From Zarea fungicola (lineage: Eukaryota; Ascomycota; Sordariomycetes; Hypocreales; Cordycipitaceae), in the NCBI GenBank assembly GCA_900169235.1, contig FWCC01000152.1, forward strand, positions 29,239 through 93,238: DNA of 64,000 bases, written 5' to 3'. The position numbers were made by a program, and so were the translations under genes. Each line of letters starts with the position of its first letter. Position 1 is the first letter of the stretch. The notes under the pieces are model-generated. The model did no database searches, had not been told where the DNA came from, and saw only the letters and a program-made list of their open reading frames with translations. This document shows, piece by piece, positions 1 to 10,804 of the stretch.

Positions 1-2653
1 TTTACCGGCCCCATGTATGACGACTGTTGAACTGCCTCGGCACCTTTCACACCATGCCGTGGGTTGTCCGGCCTTGTGATATTCCTCTCCCAAGATTTAA
101 CTCAGTGCTGCATCAAAATCGTTCACAGTTTAATACGGTAGATCTTCATGCAGCTATACAGCGTGCCCACCACCAGCGGCGTCATTGGGTGGCCAAACGA
201 GAATAGTCTCATGCATGTGTGTCTTCGCATGCACGATCCAACGTGTGATGCATAAGAGTCCCAGTCTAGGCGAAGAAAACAGGATAGCTCAGCTTACTCC
301 GAAAAAATAGGTTTAGTTAATTAAAAAAGGATTGAAAAAAGAATGTCTTCAACACAACGGAATAGCTCAAATTAGAATTGGACTGCGAAATTGCGTAGCG
401 TCTTGTGCCGCCGTTCATAGCTCAGGTGAGCAGCGACGTGGTCGGACAAGGTTCAGTTGCTCTCTTGCTGCCCAACGTATTTAAAACAAATTATCCAAAA
501 TTCAAAATTCAAATTCAAAAATAAAAATAAAAATGCAACGTGCTAAAATAATACAATTTTAGGGCACCGGGTTTAAATCACCACAAAGGCATGGCGTGAA
601 CGAACCGGCACATGTATTCCCGTCTATACGTTCACCGATTGTATGTCCTTTGGCCCCATACACGCCCTCAAATGACTGTCCATTGCCACGTCAAACGTCA
701 GGCCGACCGCAGAAGTGGCCCTCTTGTCTGAGGTTCCTGCTCATCACGACCGCCAGGTAGTGTGGCCACCGGGTCGGCCCTTGCATGGCTGCAGGTATCA
801 CAACACGCTGCGTAGTTGAAAGAGGCGCGTCTGGTACATGTTCAAGGGCTTCAGGATCATCACCCGCGTACACCGTATGATGGGATGTGCTGTCTCGAGA
901 ATCAGCTTTCTCGCCCATCGGGTAGCAACAGGCAGCCCCCCATAGTCGCATTCTGCTCTGTGGCGGTTTGGTGTCTTGCCACTTTGAGGAAAAGAGGCGG
1001 AATCAGAAGCTAGATAATTATTAATATAGTAACCAAGATAAATCTTGGTCGTGCATAACACGACACTGTTAAAAGCAGCGTCCTTTTGCAACGCTCCGGT
1101 GAATCCGCCCTCCCCCAGAGTAGCTAAACCGCTAGGCAGAAACCTTTTCTTTTGCCAATGCCAAATCAGCGTTGAGCTAAAAACGGCGTGACCTGCAAAC
1201 ACACAAGGAGTAGTTAGCCCGCCGAAAGAGGGGGAGGGGTGGTGGGAAGAGAGTGGTGGGTGGTATGCCAACTCAGCAATGTCGAGCAGATGACCTCGAT
1301 TCTATATGCAGGCTGAGTTGCTTGTTTTTATTACACCGCTGCCCACTGCGGAGACACACGCCTTTCAGCGGCTGCATATGATTTTTTTTTTAATTGATTT
1401 TAAAAATACCATGATCGAATTAATTAATTAATTAATTGGCTGGTCTTTTTTTTTTTCTATGAAATCTAGGTTTTTATTTTAATTCGGTGCGGCGTTGATG
1501 GCCTCGATGTTGTCTAAGACACACCACCCCCGCCACCGGGGAAGACGGCGTGCGATGCAGGCAAATTCAGGAATTGCAACATCAATTACCAGCCGTTCTT
1601 GTCGGCGCAATAGGAGCGAGCATTAGCCAACGAAATTAATAATCCTGTCCCAAATTCCACGTCTTAGATTTTTATCACCATTTTGTAGTAAATAAAGTTC
1701 CTCCAGATAATTGTAATGCCGAGTCTGCCTCATATCAATCAAGCAAGCGCTGAAGATTCCGTGTCCACGCCAATAAGCGGTGAATATCCCCTCCTCTCCG
1801 AGTCAACCTAGTACAACAACGCATGCCCCTACGCCGTGGGGCGGAGTCACGCAAGGTTTTTACAGTACTCGAAGTGCGCGTTTTATTATGTCTTTAATTC
1901 AGCCAAGTCTAGTTTCAAGGCAAAAACTACAGGACAAGACTTGCCTCGGCGCTTGCCCATCTGGCGGGTCTTCTCTCGCCTGCTGATATAGGTCTGCATC
2001 AGCGCAGGGCAACAACGACACGTCGTCGCGCCACGGGAAATGCTTGCGTAACTAGCAATATATGTGAGATTAATTAGGTGGACAACTAGCTAACCAAAGT
2101 TGTACAAGTAATTCACATGAAAAGGGTATTGTGCTATGCCTCTTTTGACGGGTACATAGAGAACAAAGTACTTGGTACATTTCTCTGCTTCTAGACAAGC
2201 AAGCTCTTCTTACATGCAAGATATAGAAGTGACGAATGCATGTTATACGCGTTGCAGCATGCTGTACTTGCATTGATCAGATTGAGCCACTACCATATCC
2301 GTGCTCGCAATGGATCGCTATAAACAAGATAACATTCTTTTCAGACACGAAACGACTATAGCCAAGTGAAAGATTTTGATCCATTCAAGATCTCTGCCGC
2401 GGCTCAATGTACTATCCTCACAGCAGAATTGCTTCTGGTCTTGTAGTCGTCAGCCTTCATGAAGCGACAGGGATAGAATTACATCTAAGGCCCCAGTGTT
2501 CGATAGAGTTCAAAACAGTTGACTTTGTAAACGGAGGCAACCGTTTTTTCTTGAATACTAAATTAAAAGTGCAATAAATCCATAGTAGAGTTATTTTACA
2601 TAATTAATAATGCCAATTTCAGTACCACTTTATAGTCAACATTTTTTTGGCTT
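1..2653. other. Gene-free AT-rich left flank
   Basis: I see no supportable gene here. The open frames are short, overlap each other on both strands and lack family motifs, a signal peptide or a splice-linked continuation. The sequence is rich in A/T, with homopolymer runs around 1381 and 1447. It could hold promoter sequence, an RNA gene or decayed repeats that cannot be told apart by eye. Confidence 0.5.
1418..1438. repeat. Short TTAA/AATT microsatellite
   Basis: About five tandem copies of a 4-bp AATT-type unit lie inside an AT-rich stretch flanked by T homopolymers. It is a simple sequence repeat with no evident function. Confidence 0.7.
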
Positions 2654-4081
2654 ATGAAAGTTGATGTATTCGCCTTCGAGCCTGGTGGAAACTATGACCA
2701 GAGCGCCTCAAAGGTTATTATTAATTCTCGTCGCTTCACGATCTCGTCACGTGTCTGGTACCATACAACTTCAAATTTGTCTTCCGCACGATACTTTAAA
2801 TCAAATTCATCAATGGCCGAGATGCCTTTTGAAACCTATCCACGACTATTTCGCACTCGCCACTGGACGAAGTTGTGGCACAGCAATCTTATCGATCTCC
2901 AATCTACGAAGAGTCTCGCCTCGAATACTATATTTGTTGCTGTTGATACGGAGCCTTGGCTGGATGACGACGGGAAACATCGAGATGATAAAGAAGCCTG
3001 TGAAATAGGACTGGCATTCCTCTTTCCTGACACGGATGCGGATCAGAACTCTGAGCCACCACGGACCTTTGAACAGATTTGCGAAAGGTTCTCCGTGAAA
3101 TCTCATTGTATTCGCGTCCGTGGCCGAAAACAATTCTCCGGAGAACGATTCTGGAAGGGGGGTGAGGAAGTGATTCCGTCCTTCGACCCTGACGAAGTCG
3201 AGGACGCTCTTGTCAACCTTGTTCAAACGACACAGCAGCAATTTTCTTCTGATAACGACCTCTCGACGCTTACACTGGTTGGCTTTGATCTCCACGCAGA
3301 ATTTCTGATTCTCTCTCACAACTATCCGCGCTTTCTCCGCCGTTTCACGTCGTGGGTCGATGTCCAGGATCTGGCCAAAAACCTCGCAACAATGGCCCAA
3401 GCGCCGAGCCTACAAAACACTCTGATCGCCTTTGGATATGAGAGCACCTGTCCGACTATTGCCAAGAACAGTAAAAAACACAATGCTGGGAATGATGCTA
3501 TGCGTACTCTTTGTGCGCTTGTCATAATGCTGTTTTACCAGCCTCGAGGCGAGGATCTCGTTCAGACTTGCCATGATTACCACTTGAATCGCGCCAAGCA
3601 AAGACGGGTTGAGCAACGAAAAAGAATCGGCATGAAGAAACAGGACCTATTTCGCAATAGATATCCCTCACCTCGAGAAAAGTATCCGTTTCAGGCCAAA
3701 GTTGATCTGCCAGACGCTGCCTTGTTAGCACCTCCAGATGCGGAGGTTCTGTGTGAATATTTTGTCAGGTTTAAACCCGTGGCAACGGGGGGTAACCAAA
3801 CAAAAATATTTGGAGGGTGGATTTGCCTGGCTAGCCTGGAGGAACTTGACGCTTTTGTGAAGGAAGTTAATGGCCTCCAAGACCCAGAAGGACGGGGGAA
3901 ATGGATTGCAACCTCGAGATGCGATTCGAGCGTGGTACCTGCGACCACAAAAGCTGAGCTGGACGAATACCTAAGACAGAAATCAATGTCTGAAATTGCC
4001 GAGAAGAAAAGAATTCGACTGGAGAGGAAGCAGCTGCAGGCGGAAAACGAAGCTGGCACTGCGCAAGTCTCCAGTTTATGA
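2654..4081 (+). CDS. Gfd2/YDR514C-like DEDDh exonuclease-fold protein
   Basis: This is a single uninterrupted frame of up to 475 residues. The fold call rests on three spaced motifs of the ribonuclease H-like DEDDh exonuclease family: FVAVDTEPW followed by EIGLAFL (Exo I, Asp-x-Glu), LVGFDLHAEF (Exo II Asp), and HNAGNDAMRTLCAL (Exo III His and Asp). This layout matches the fungal Gfd2/YDR514C family, whose substrate is poorly defined. The C-terminal third is lysine/arginine-rich and probably helical. The first ATG is at 2654, but an in-frame ATG at 2813 (residue 54) begins closer to the conserved part and may be the true start. No introns are needed. It stands alone, with wide gaps on both sides. 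Confidence 0.7.
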   Translation: MKVDVFAFEPGGNYDQSASKVIINSRRFTISSRVWYHTTSNLSSARYFKSNSSMAEMPFETYPRLFRTRHWTKLWHSNLIDLQSTKSLASNTIFVAVDTEPWLDDDGKHRDDKEACEIGLAFLFPDTDADQNSEPPRTFEQICERFSVKSHCIRVRGRKQFSGERFWKGGEEVIPSFDPDEVEDALVNLVQTTQQQFSSDNDLSTLTLVGFDLHAEFLILSHNYPRFLRRFTSWVDVQDLAKNLATMAQAPSLQNTLIAFGYESTCPTIAKNSKKHNAGNDAMRTLCALVIMLFYQPRGEDLVQTCHDYHLNRAKQRRVEQRKRIGMKKQDLFRNRYPSPREKYPFQAKVDLPDAALLAPPDAEVLCEYFVRFKPVATGGNQTKIFGGWICLASLEELDAFVKEVNGLQDPEGRGKWIATSRCDSSVVPATTKAELDEYLRQKSMSEIAEKKRIRLERKQLQAENEAGTAQVSSL

Positions 4082-4084
4082 TAG

Positions 4085-5028
4085 ACAAGATACCCTTAGA
4101 GCGCGTGTGGCTTTGCTCCTGAATAGATTGTATGTTATTTTGGTCCCCCTAAAATCCTTTTACGATTAGTAGTGACTTTTTTGTTCACATGGAAGATTTC
4201 TTGGCATCAGGCAGAAGAATGCAATATTTAGCGTTGTTTGGGTGAACAGAATGTGGTGTTGAAGGCCACCAAAAATAACGACAGCACAAGTAGTTCGGCT
4301 TCGCGATTTTCAGCCAAATTCTCCATCCTGCACAAGCCATTGCCCAGCTCTGTTAAAGGTTGCGTCCTATAGTAGCTTAATGTTGCCATTGAATCATCAT
4401 ACTCATTGCGGAAAACGGTCGTCGTTTGATGGTAGCCCCTAGGATAAGCCCCTCTCCCATTACACGCGGCTCAACACCATCATTTTAGCCAAGTAAACAG
4501 TCTACGCAATCCTGGCAATTGAGCGGCAAAGGCAACAAATCCGACCGATGCGTTGAAGTGCCCCATATAACTCTAAAACCGTTCTAGTTTCACAATTGCG
4601 CTGCTTCTTATTGGCCATTTCGCATTACTCGGTTTGCGGTTTGGCCATTCCAAGTAGCCTTGTCCCAATCAGGAAAACGAACCTGGCGCCACGAGCGTCG
4701 CCATTCTGCCCTACGCCGTAAATCTCGGATCGCGAACCGTATATGAGACTGATTTAATACTAGAATCCCCCGGTATGGCATTGAATCGTTTTCTCTTTCA
4801 GCTGCCTGGATTTAATTTCGTGATGACGCGGAAATGCGTCAACAGGGGTGGTGGGCCATGCGGCTGTACAATCCGATGAGTACGGACTGTGTAAACGAAG
4901 TATAAGAATCTTGCAATAGCATGGCCTTGAAGTTTTCTGAGCTGACAACATACCCCGAACACGAGTTGTATTTAACAATTTCACTTCTCGCAACTACTAC
5001 TTTACTGAACTGCAAACACATCCAAAAC
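4085..5028. promoter_or_regulatory. Intergenic region upstream of the RTA1-like gene
   Basis: No gene is supported. The segment includes the 3' flank of the nuclease-like gene and the presumed promoter of the RTA1-like gene. An in-frame ATG at 4921 could extend the RTA1-like protein by 36 residues. That extension lacks the family's usual start, so I left it out. Confidence 0.45.
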
Positions 5029-6078
5029 ATGTCCGACGACACTACCATCTGGCCATACAGCCCATCCTTCCCCCTTGCAGTGGTTGGTTGTATAATTTAC
5101 GCACTGTTATTCATTTCCATTACATATCTTACCTGGATCAAAAACCGTGCCTGGTTCTTCTCTGTTGTCGTCGTCGGTGCCGCTATCGAAGTCGGCGGCT
5201 ACGTCTGTCGCGTTTACTCAGCCAAGCATCAAACTGTTCTGGTAAGCAGGATGCCTCACCCCCTCAGCCTCCGTACTTGTTGAAAAAAGTTCCAGCCCGA
5301 AAAGACGTGAATGTGATTGATTACTTACGCTACAAACTTTACAGGTTCCTTTTGTTCTGACTCTCACCCTCACCGTTCTCGCCCCCGTCCTCATTGCCGC
5401 CGGCAACTATATGCTCATCAGCCGTCTCATCCTGAGCGTTCTCCCCTCGAGTCGCCATCGCATCCTCGGTATAGCTGGTCGCCTCTTGACTCCAATATTT
5501 GTCACCTTCGACATTCTCTCCTTCATCGTCCAGGGTAACGGCTCAGCTATTGCTAGCTCAGGGAATTGGACAGGACCCAAAGAAAAGATTGGTCGCTATA
5601 CTTTAATTGGCGGTCTTCTTCTGCAGCTAGTCGCCTTTGGACTCTTCCTCGCAGTCTTTGGCCGATTTCATATGCTGGCGAATCGATTTGCTGTGGCTGA
5701 GGCGCCGACCGGCTGGCGTAAGGTTGTCACTTCTGTGTACATTTCTAGCGTTTGCATCATGGTAAGTTGCGACCTCAGATATTTCAGGAACTCGATTTAT
5801 CAGGCGATTCGGGCTCTAATTTCTTCTAGATTCGATGCATTTATCGAGTCTGTGAGTTTGCTGAAGGTATGAATGGCTATGCGTTCCGCACCGAGTGGCC
5901 GTTTTGGGTGTTTGAGACCATTCCCATGATCTTTGCCATCGGCGTCTTTTGCGTCTGGCACCCTTCGCAGTACCTGCCTCGCAGTGTGCTCATCTTCAAG
6001 AAGAAGGGCAAATCCAAGAAGCAGCTCTCTGTCGAAATGACGGCAAATTCTGAAGGCTCGCGCGATCAGATGGTTTGA
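5029..6078 (+). CDS. RTA1-like seven-helix membrane protein
   Basis: Three exons, 5029-5241, 5345-5761 and 5830-6078, join in phase to give 292 residues. Introns start GTAAGC/GTAAGT and end ACAG/CTAG. The product is strongly hydrophobic, with about seven membrane segments. It opens with a WPYSPSFPLAV motif, and an IRCIYRVCEFAEG loop is followed by FRTEWPFWVFE, all typical of the fungal RTA1 family. Members are plasma-membrane proteins linked to lipid translocation or resistance to 7-aminocholesterol and other sterol or toxic lipids. The cytosolic tail is lysine-rich. The start at 5029 matches family length. The gene converges on a Zn2Cys6 regulator with only about 150 bp between stop codons. 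Confidence 0.9.
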
Positions 6079-6225
6079 GATTGCATGGATACTTTGTGCC
6101 ACTATGATTAGACTTTACTAAGAATGAAAGAGACTGAAAGCAGAATGGGATAAATTATGGTTTCCATACAATATTACTACGTCTCTTTTTATTACTCGCT
6201 AGACAATATACACCTTTTTTATACA

Positions 6226-7830
6226 TTACAGAACCAGCTCACGAAGAGTCTCCCCTACAAGCTTCACTGTATCACCTCCGCTATCATGCAGTCGCATCTC
6301 GCCAGTATCGATGCAATCGCGGGTAAACTTAACCGGCCATGCACCATACGGCTGATATTCTACTGGCAATTTTTCTTGTATTCGTTGCGTCCACGTCAGT
6401 AGCATCATCTTGACATAGTCGTATACATTCTGCGGCACCGAGGCCGGCATGCGATGTCGCCGCTCCTGCAGAATTGTTGTACCCATCACATAGTCCAGTA
6501 CAATCATGTGCATGATGAGCAGACGGCCCGTGTAGTTGGATTCATCGATAAAGGCTGGGAACGCCTCGGCATCGAGGTCGCACAGAACGTCATATATTCT
6601 TGTATGTTCGTAATAGCCTGTCAGAGAGTTAGCAAAATCGCAATGTAAACGATCAGGCGTGTGAAGCCGCCAGCTATCAATGGATACATACCGCTCACCG
6701 GGCTGTGCAGAGCCTGGGTAGCAATACTTCGCATAATGGCCAGATACTGCAATTCTTCAATGCTGCGACACAGCGGCCCTAAATTTTCCAAGCTGCCCAT
6801 GAATCCTCTGATCGCCTCTTCGTTAAAATACGGAATAGGCTTATCAAGTGGTACCAATTCCATCAGCTTCCCCAAATAGGCCTCCTTTTCAAAAGTCCGA
6901 AATCGGGATAATGAGTACTTTCCCGAGGCATGTGTGCCGAGCAATTGGCCTATAGAAGTGTCAATCAGTTAATGCTCGTTGCAGTGCGCGAGTAGACATA
7001 TCAAACATACAGCCGCGAACCATGGTCAAAAAATCATTCAGTCCATCCTTCATTTGCGTGGCCTGAAACGTCAAAATGAGAGCCGTCGCAAACGCCGCGT
7101 CGGCATGCTCCCTGGAATGGTGCGCATTCGAAATAAACTTCTTGAAGCCTTCCAGCGCAGTGATGCGGTGCTTCAGCGCCTGTGCATTGTAGGATGTCGG
7201 GCTTATGATTGAAAGATGCGAGGCCCCCAATCCAAGCATTGCATGAAGTAAAAATTGATACTGGTATTCGTGACCGAGTTAGACGGGCAAACAGCAATTG
7301 ATGCATGCACGTGCGGGCAATGAATTGGCACATACCTCGTGGGCCATCTGCGAGATCTCTCGCCAAATCTCGAAACCGTCCAGCGGCAACGAGGGGTAGG
7401 CGGAGAAGATAAAGTGTTGAAAGAATCGCATGTCGTCCATAGAAAACCAGGACGGATCTATACTTAGGCCCTTGGTCGGCGTCTGAGCGACGACCAGCGC
7501 CGTCATTGCTGACTGTTGCTGCTGCTCCCGTCGCGGTCGGACCTGCAACCGGTTCTCGTAGTAGAGGCAATCATATCCCAAGCGGCGACATGCGCCACAG
7601 GCCGGCGAGACTTCGTCGCACTTGACCTTGCGCTTCTTACAGTTGGCGCACCCGCCGCGGGATTTGGTATGGCCCTTGCGAGGAATGGGGCGCCGCTTCA
7701 CACGCGCCACCGTCACATCGGAGTTGCCAGAGGACGAGGCCGGCGTAGGCGTGTCCGACATTGACTGCGGCTCTGATTCATTCGAGTTGATGCGATTGAC
7801 CTCCTCCATCGTAGGTTGCGTAATGACCAA
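6226..7830 (-). CDS. Zn2Cys6 transcription factor, UPC2-like type
   Basis: Four exons read on the minus strand, 7336-7830, 7011-7260, 6692-6949 and 6226-6617. They join in frame through GT-AG introns to give 464 residues. Near residue 58 is a binuclear zinc cluster: six cysteines spaced C-x2-C-x6-C-x6-C-x2-C-x6-C, preceded by the basic HTKSRGG motif common in UPC2/sterol-uptake-type regulators. A glutamine run follows (about residue 102). The rest resembles the helical fungal-specific regulatory domain, with a SMDDMRFFQHF segment at its start. It is probably a nuclear DNA-binding activator. The adjacent convergent gene encodes an RTA1-type lipid exporter, so a lipid or sterol stress role is plausible. 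That role is inference from similarity and neighbourhood. Confidence 0.85.
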
Positions 7831-8425
7831 TCAACGAGCAAACTGCGAAGTGGTTTGGTTATGGCACTGGAACTATCTCAATACAGAAGCCGGCACCAAT
7901 GGGCAGCGGGGAATTTGCTAAATATAATCCGCTGATTCCGCATTAAATCGTAGATGAGTGCCCGTTATATCATCAACGCGCAAAGCGTGGCCGATTTTGA
8001 GGAGGCAACTTCGGCAGCTCTGCGAAGCGTCCGTGGTGCGGCTGAGTTCTAAAAAGGGAAACGCCGGCGTAGCCATAGGGCCAAGCCATTGTGTGATGAC
8101 GCCAGCCTTACGAAACACGACACCCGGGCTATTCGCAGACCCTCATCAATCCCAGCCAGAACTACGAAAAAAAGGTACAAGAGTGGATCAAATCTGTAAG
8201 GGATTTAGGGCTACCCGCTCTGCATGCGTAATGCTTCCCATCTTTCGGCCCGCGTCGCGGCAATATGGGTTGCGTGCATGGACATGCCTCGCTCGTCCGC
8301 AAAGGTTCTTGCAGGTATCTGGCGACGAGTGAACAAAGATTAAATCTATTCCACTATTTACTTTTCCGTGGTATATTCCCGTCTAAGTTTCCTTTGTATG
8401 TTTTCGTAATTCCTTTTTTTTTTTT
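7831..8425. promoter_or_regulatory. Intergenic: regulator promoter and CCT5 3' flank
   Basis: This gap lies upstream of the minus-strand Zn2Cys6 gene and downstream of the minus-strand CCT5 gene. Two plus-strand open frames here have no recognisable content. A 13-T run lies near 8416, just past the CCT5 stop on its strand. It could be part of the 3' UTR. Confidence 0.4.
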
Positions 8426-10305
8426 TTACCATTCATTATCCTCTGAACCAGCGATGATGACATTATTAACCTTCAGCACCATGCGGCACAGTTGTGTGGC
8501 AAGCTGCAGCTGCTGCTTCTTTCCGATCAAAGGATCAATAACAAAGGCATCCTTCATGTCGTTGCTGCCACGGCCCATGCAATCCACGCCAAGCTTGCCA
8601 CGGCTGCCAGGACCAGCCTTGACCTGTTGGCTCTTGATCTCGGCCAGTGTCGAAATAGGGTTGAGGCCGCTGTTTTCAGCGAGAGCCATGGGCACAGCAT
8701 CAAGGGCCTCGGAGAATGCACGCATGGCATACTGCTCCAGGCCAGCGGTCTTGCCTGCAGCATCTTCGACTGCCAGAGAGCAAGCAATCTCAGCAGCACC
8801 GCCACCATAGACAACGCGGTTGTCCTTGACCAGGTTGCGCACAACGCATAGAGCGTCATGTAGTGACCGCTTGGCCTCGTCGATGAGCTATAAATTGCGT
8901 TAACTTCAAATGCCCTGGTGGCTGCCCGGTTACTTATCATGAACTTACCATTTTGTTGCTTCCACGGATAAATACTGTGACAGCTCTGGTGTTGGCACAG
9001 TCCTCGATGACCAGCATCTTCTCTCGTGTAGTACCAAACGTCATCTCTCGGACCAGGCCAGCGTGTCCCAATTTCTCGGTCTTGAGATCCTCAAATCGGG
9101 GAACGATACGTCCGTTTGTCGCAATAGCGATGAGCTCCAGCTCGGGACCGCCTACCCAGCGAACGGCGGGTAGTTTACTCTGTAGCAGCAAGTGGTTTGC
9201 CTCATCATCGAAACCCCACTGGCAAATAACCAGGTTGGCACCCGTATCCTTTATTTGCTGAATCATCTCGAGAAACTTCTCATGTTCGTAGGTTTGGAGC
9301 TTCTTGAATTCCTCGACGCTGGTGATGTCGAGGTGATGCTTGGTCTTGGGCTTAGGTGGCTCAAAAGCGCATGTTAGAATGGCAATCTTGGCATCCTTGA
9401 CTTCTGAGGGCATTTGGGGGTGAGAAAAGTCCTTATCAACAATGACACCCTTGACAAGGAGGGTGTCCTCGAGCGAACCACCGACCTTGCCGTCCACTTT
9501 GATCAGTTCAAAGTCGACATCTTTGCGCTCGAGATCAGCAACAGAGAGGACAGCGTCGACGGCAATGTTCGCGAATTGGTCATGAGCCTTGGAGACAATC
9601 TTGCTGCCCAAGCTAGTGCGTGCAACCTTGACCAGGTTGCTAGTCTCTTCCTTCGTAAACTTGATCTCATCCGAAATCTTGTCCAGCTCAGCAACGGCAA
9701 TATCGCAGGCCTGGTCGTAACCATCAGCAATTCGGATAGGGTGGATGCCCTTGTCAATGAGGTCGGCGGCCTGCTCCAGGAGAGCACCAGCAAGAACGAC
9801 AACACCGGTAGTGCCGTCACCAATTTCATCGTCCTGCGACTTGGAAAGCTCAACGAGGAGCTTGGCAACATGGTTGCTAATCTCCATCCGTTGCATGATC
9901 GTTGCGCCGTCATTTGTGATTGTGATGTCGCCGTCCGAGGAAATCAGAATTTTATCGAGACCGCGGGGTCCAAGAGAAGACTTGACAATGTTTGCCACGG
10001 TTCGTGCGGCGAGAATGTGGGATTTGACAGCCTCGTTGCCATACTGGCGCTTCTTCCTCCCCTGACTACTCAATATTTAGAAAATACGCCACAGTATTTA
10101 TTCACTGGTCCAGAAACCTACTCTCTGACGACGATAAAAGGACGACCTTGCTCATCCTTGAGCATCGTAGCTAGAGAGCTGTTAGTCTTGTCGTCAGCCA
10201 CGCAAATGGCGTTGGTGCCTCTCACCGTTGGAAACATCCAGATCTATGTGTGTTAGCTTCAGGGCCACCTTTACAACAAGCGTTGGCAGACATACTCAGC
10301 GACAT
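8426..10305 (-). CDS. cct5: T-complex chaperonin subunit epsilon (CCT5/TCP-1 epsilon)
   Basis: Five minus-strand exons give 551 residues, the usual CCT5 length: 10296-10305, 10226-10243, 10122-10170, 8949-10065 and 8426-8887. The product is one of eight subunits of the cytosolic TRiC/CCT ring that folds actin, tubulin and other proteins using ATP. Group II chaperonin signatures are present: GPRGLDK, NDGATI, GDGTTG (ATP binding) and [10 protein letters not shown] near the C-terminal third. The N-terminus with [14 protein letters not shown] is characteristic of the epsilon subunit. Coding begins with a 10-nt exon followed by an 18-nt microexon, so automatic annotation could easily misplace the start. 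It is divergently paired with HBS1. Confidence 0.95.
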
Positions 10306-10804
10306 TTTGGTTGTGAATCGTCTTTGCGACGATTTGTGCTGATTGAATAAATTCAAAATTCCTTGCAACAGCCAAAACTCTGTACCAAGGCTTCGCAGTT
10401 GAGTATAGCTCCAAGCTGTTCCACGCGAATCCGTAATTTTCGATTACTTTGGGGGGTTGCTGCAGCCTGTAGGCTGCGGGACACGGCGAAATGAAAAGTC
10501 CGCTTCATTTGCCCACAGAACCCCTCGCTAGCCTTTGGTGGCGTGTGCCCCGCGGCTAGAATAGCTGAGTGACTTGCCCCTCCAAAGCCAGCCATCCAAT
10601 ATACCTTGACTCTACCACTGCAAAAAAAAAAAAAAGCATTTCCTAAGACGGACGCCACGAAATTCAATTTCGTTGCCAGCGCATGTTCTAAACTCCAAAT
10701 TTTTATAAACACTCAAAAGAACCGTCACATCTTCTGCCTTCCTGAAACTGCACATTCCAACCCCGAGCTTTACCGAAACATTTTCTGTGACATCATTGCA
10801 CAAT
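10306..10804. promoter_or_regulatory. Shared divergent promoter of CCT5 and HBS1
   Basis: The 499 bp between the CCT5 start (minus) and the HBS1 start (plus) must hold both promoters and 5' UTRs. It contains a long A tract at about 10621-10634. I recognised no specific transcription factor site with confidence. The partners are both proteostasis genes, folding and ribosome rescue, so co-expression is plausible. Confidence 0.55.

Noticed and set aside
691..1271. Overlapping frames on both strands
   Set aside because: They conflict with each other and lack motifs, signal peptide or splice continuation.
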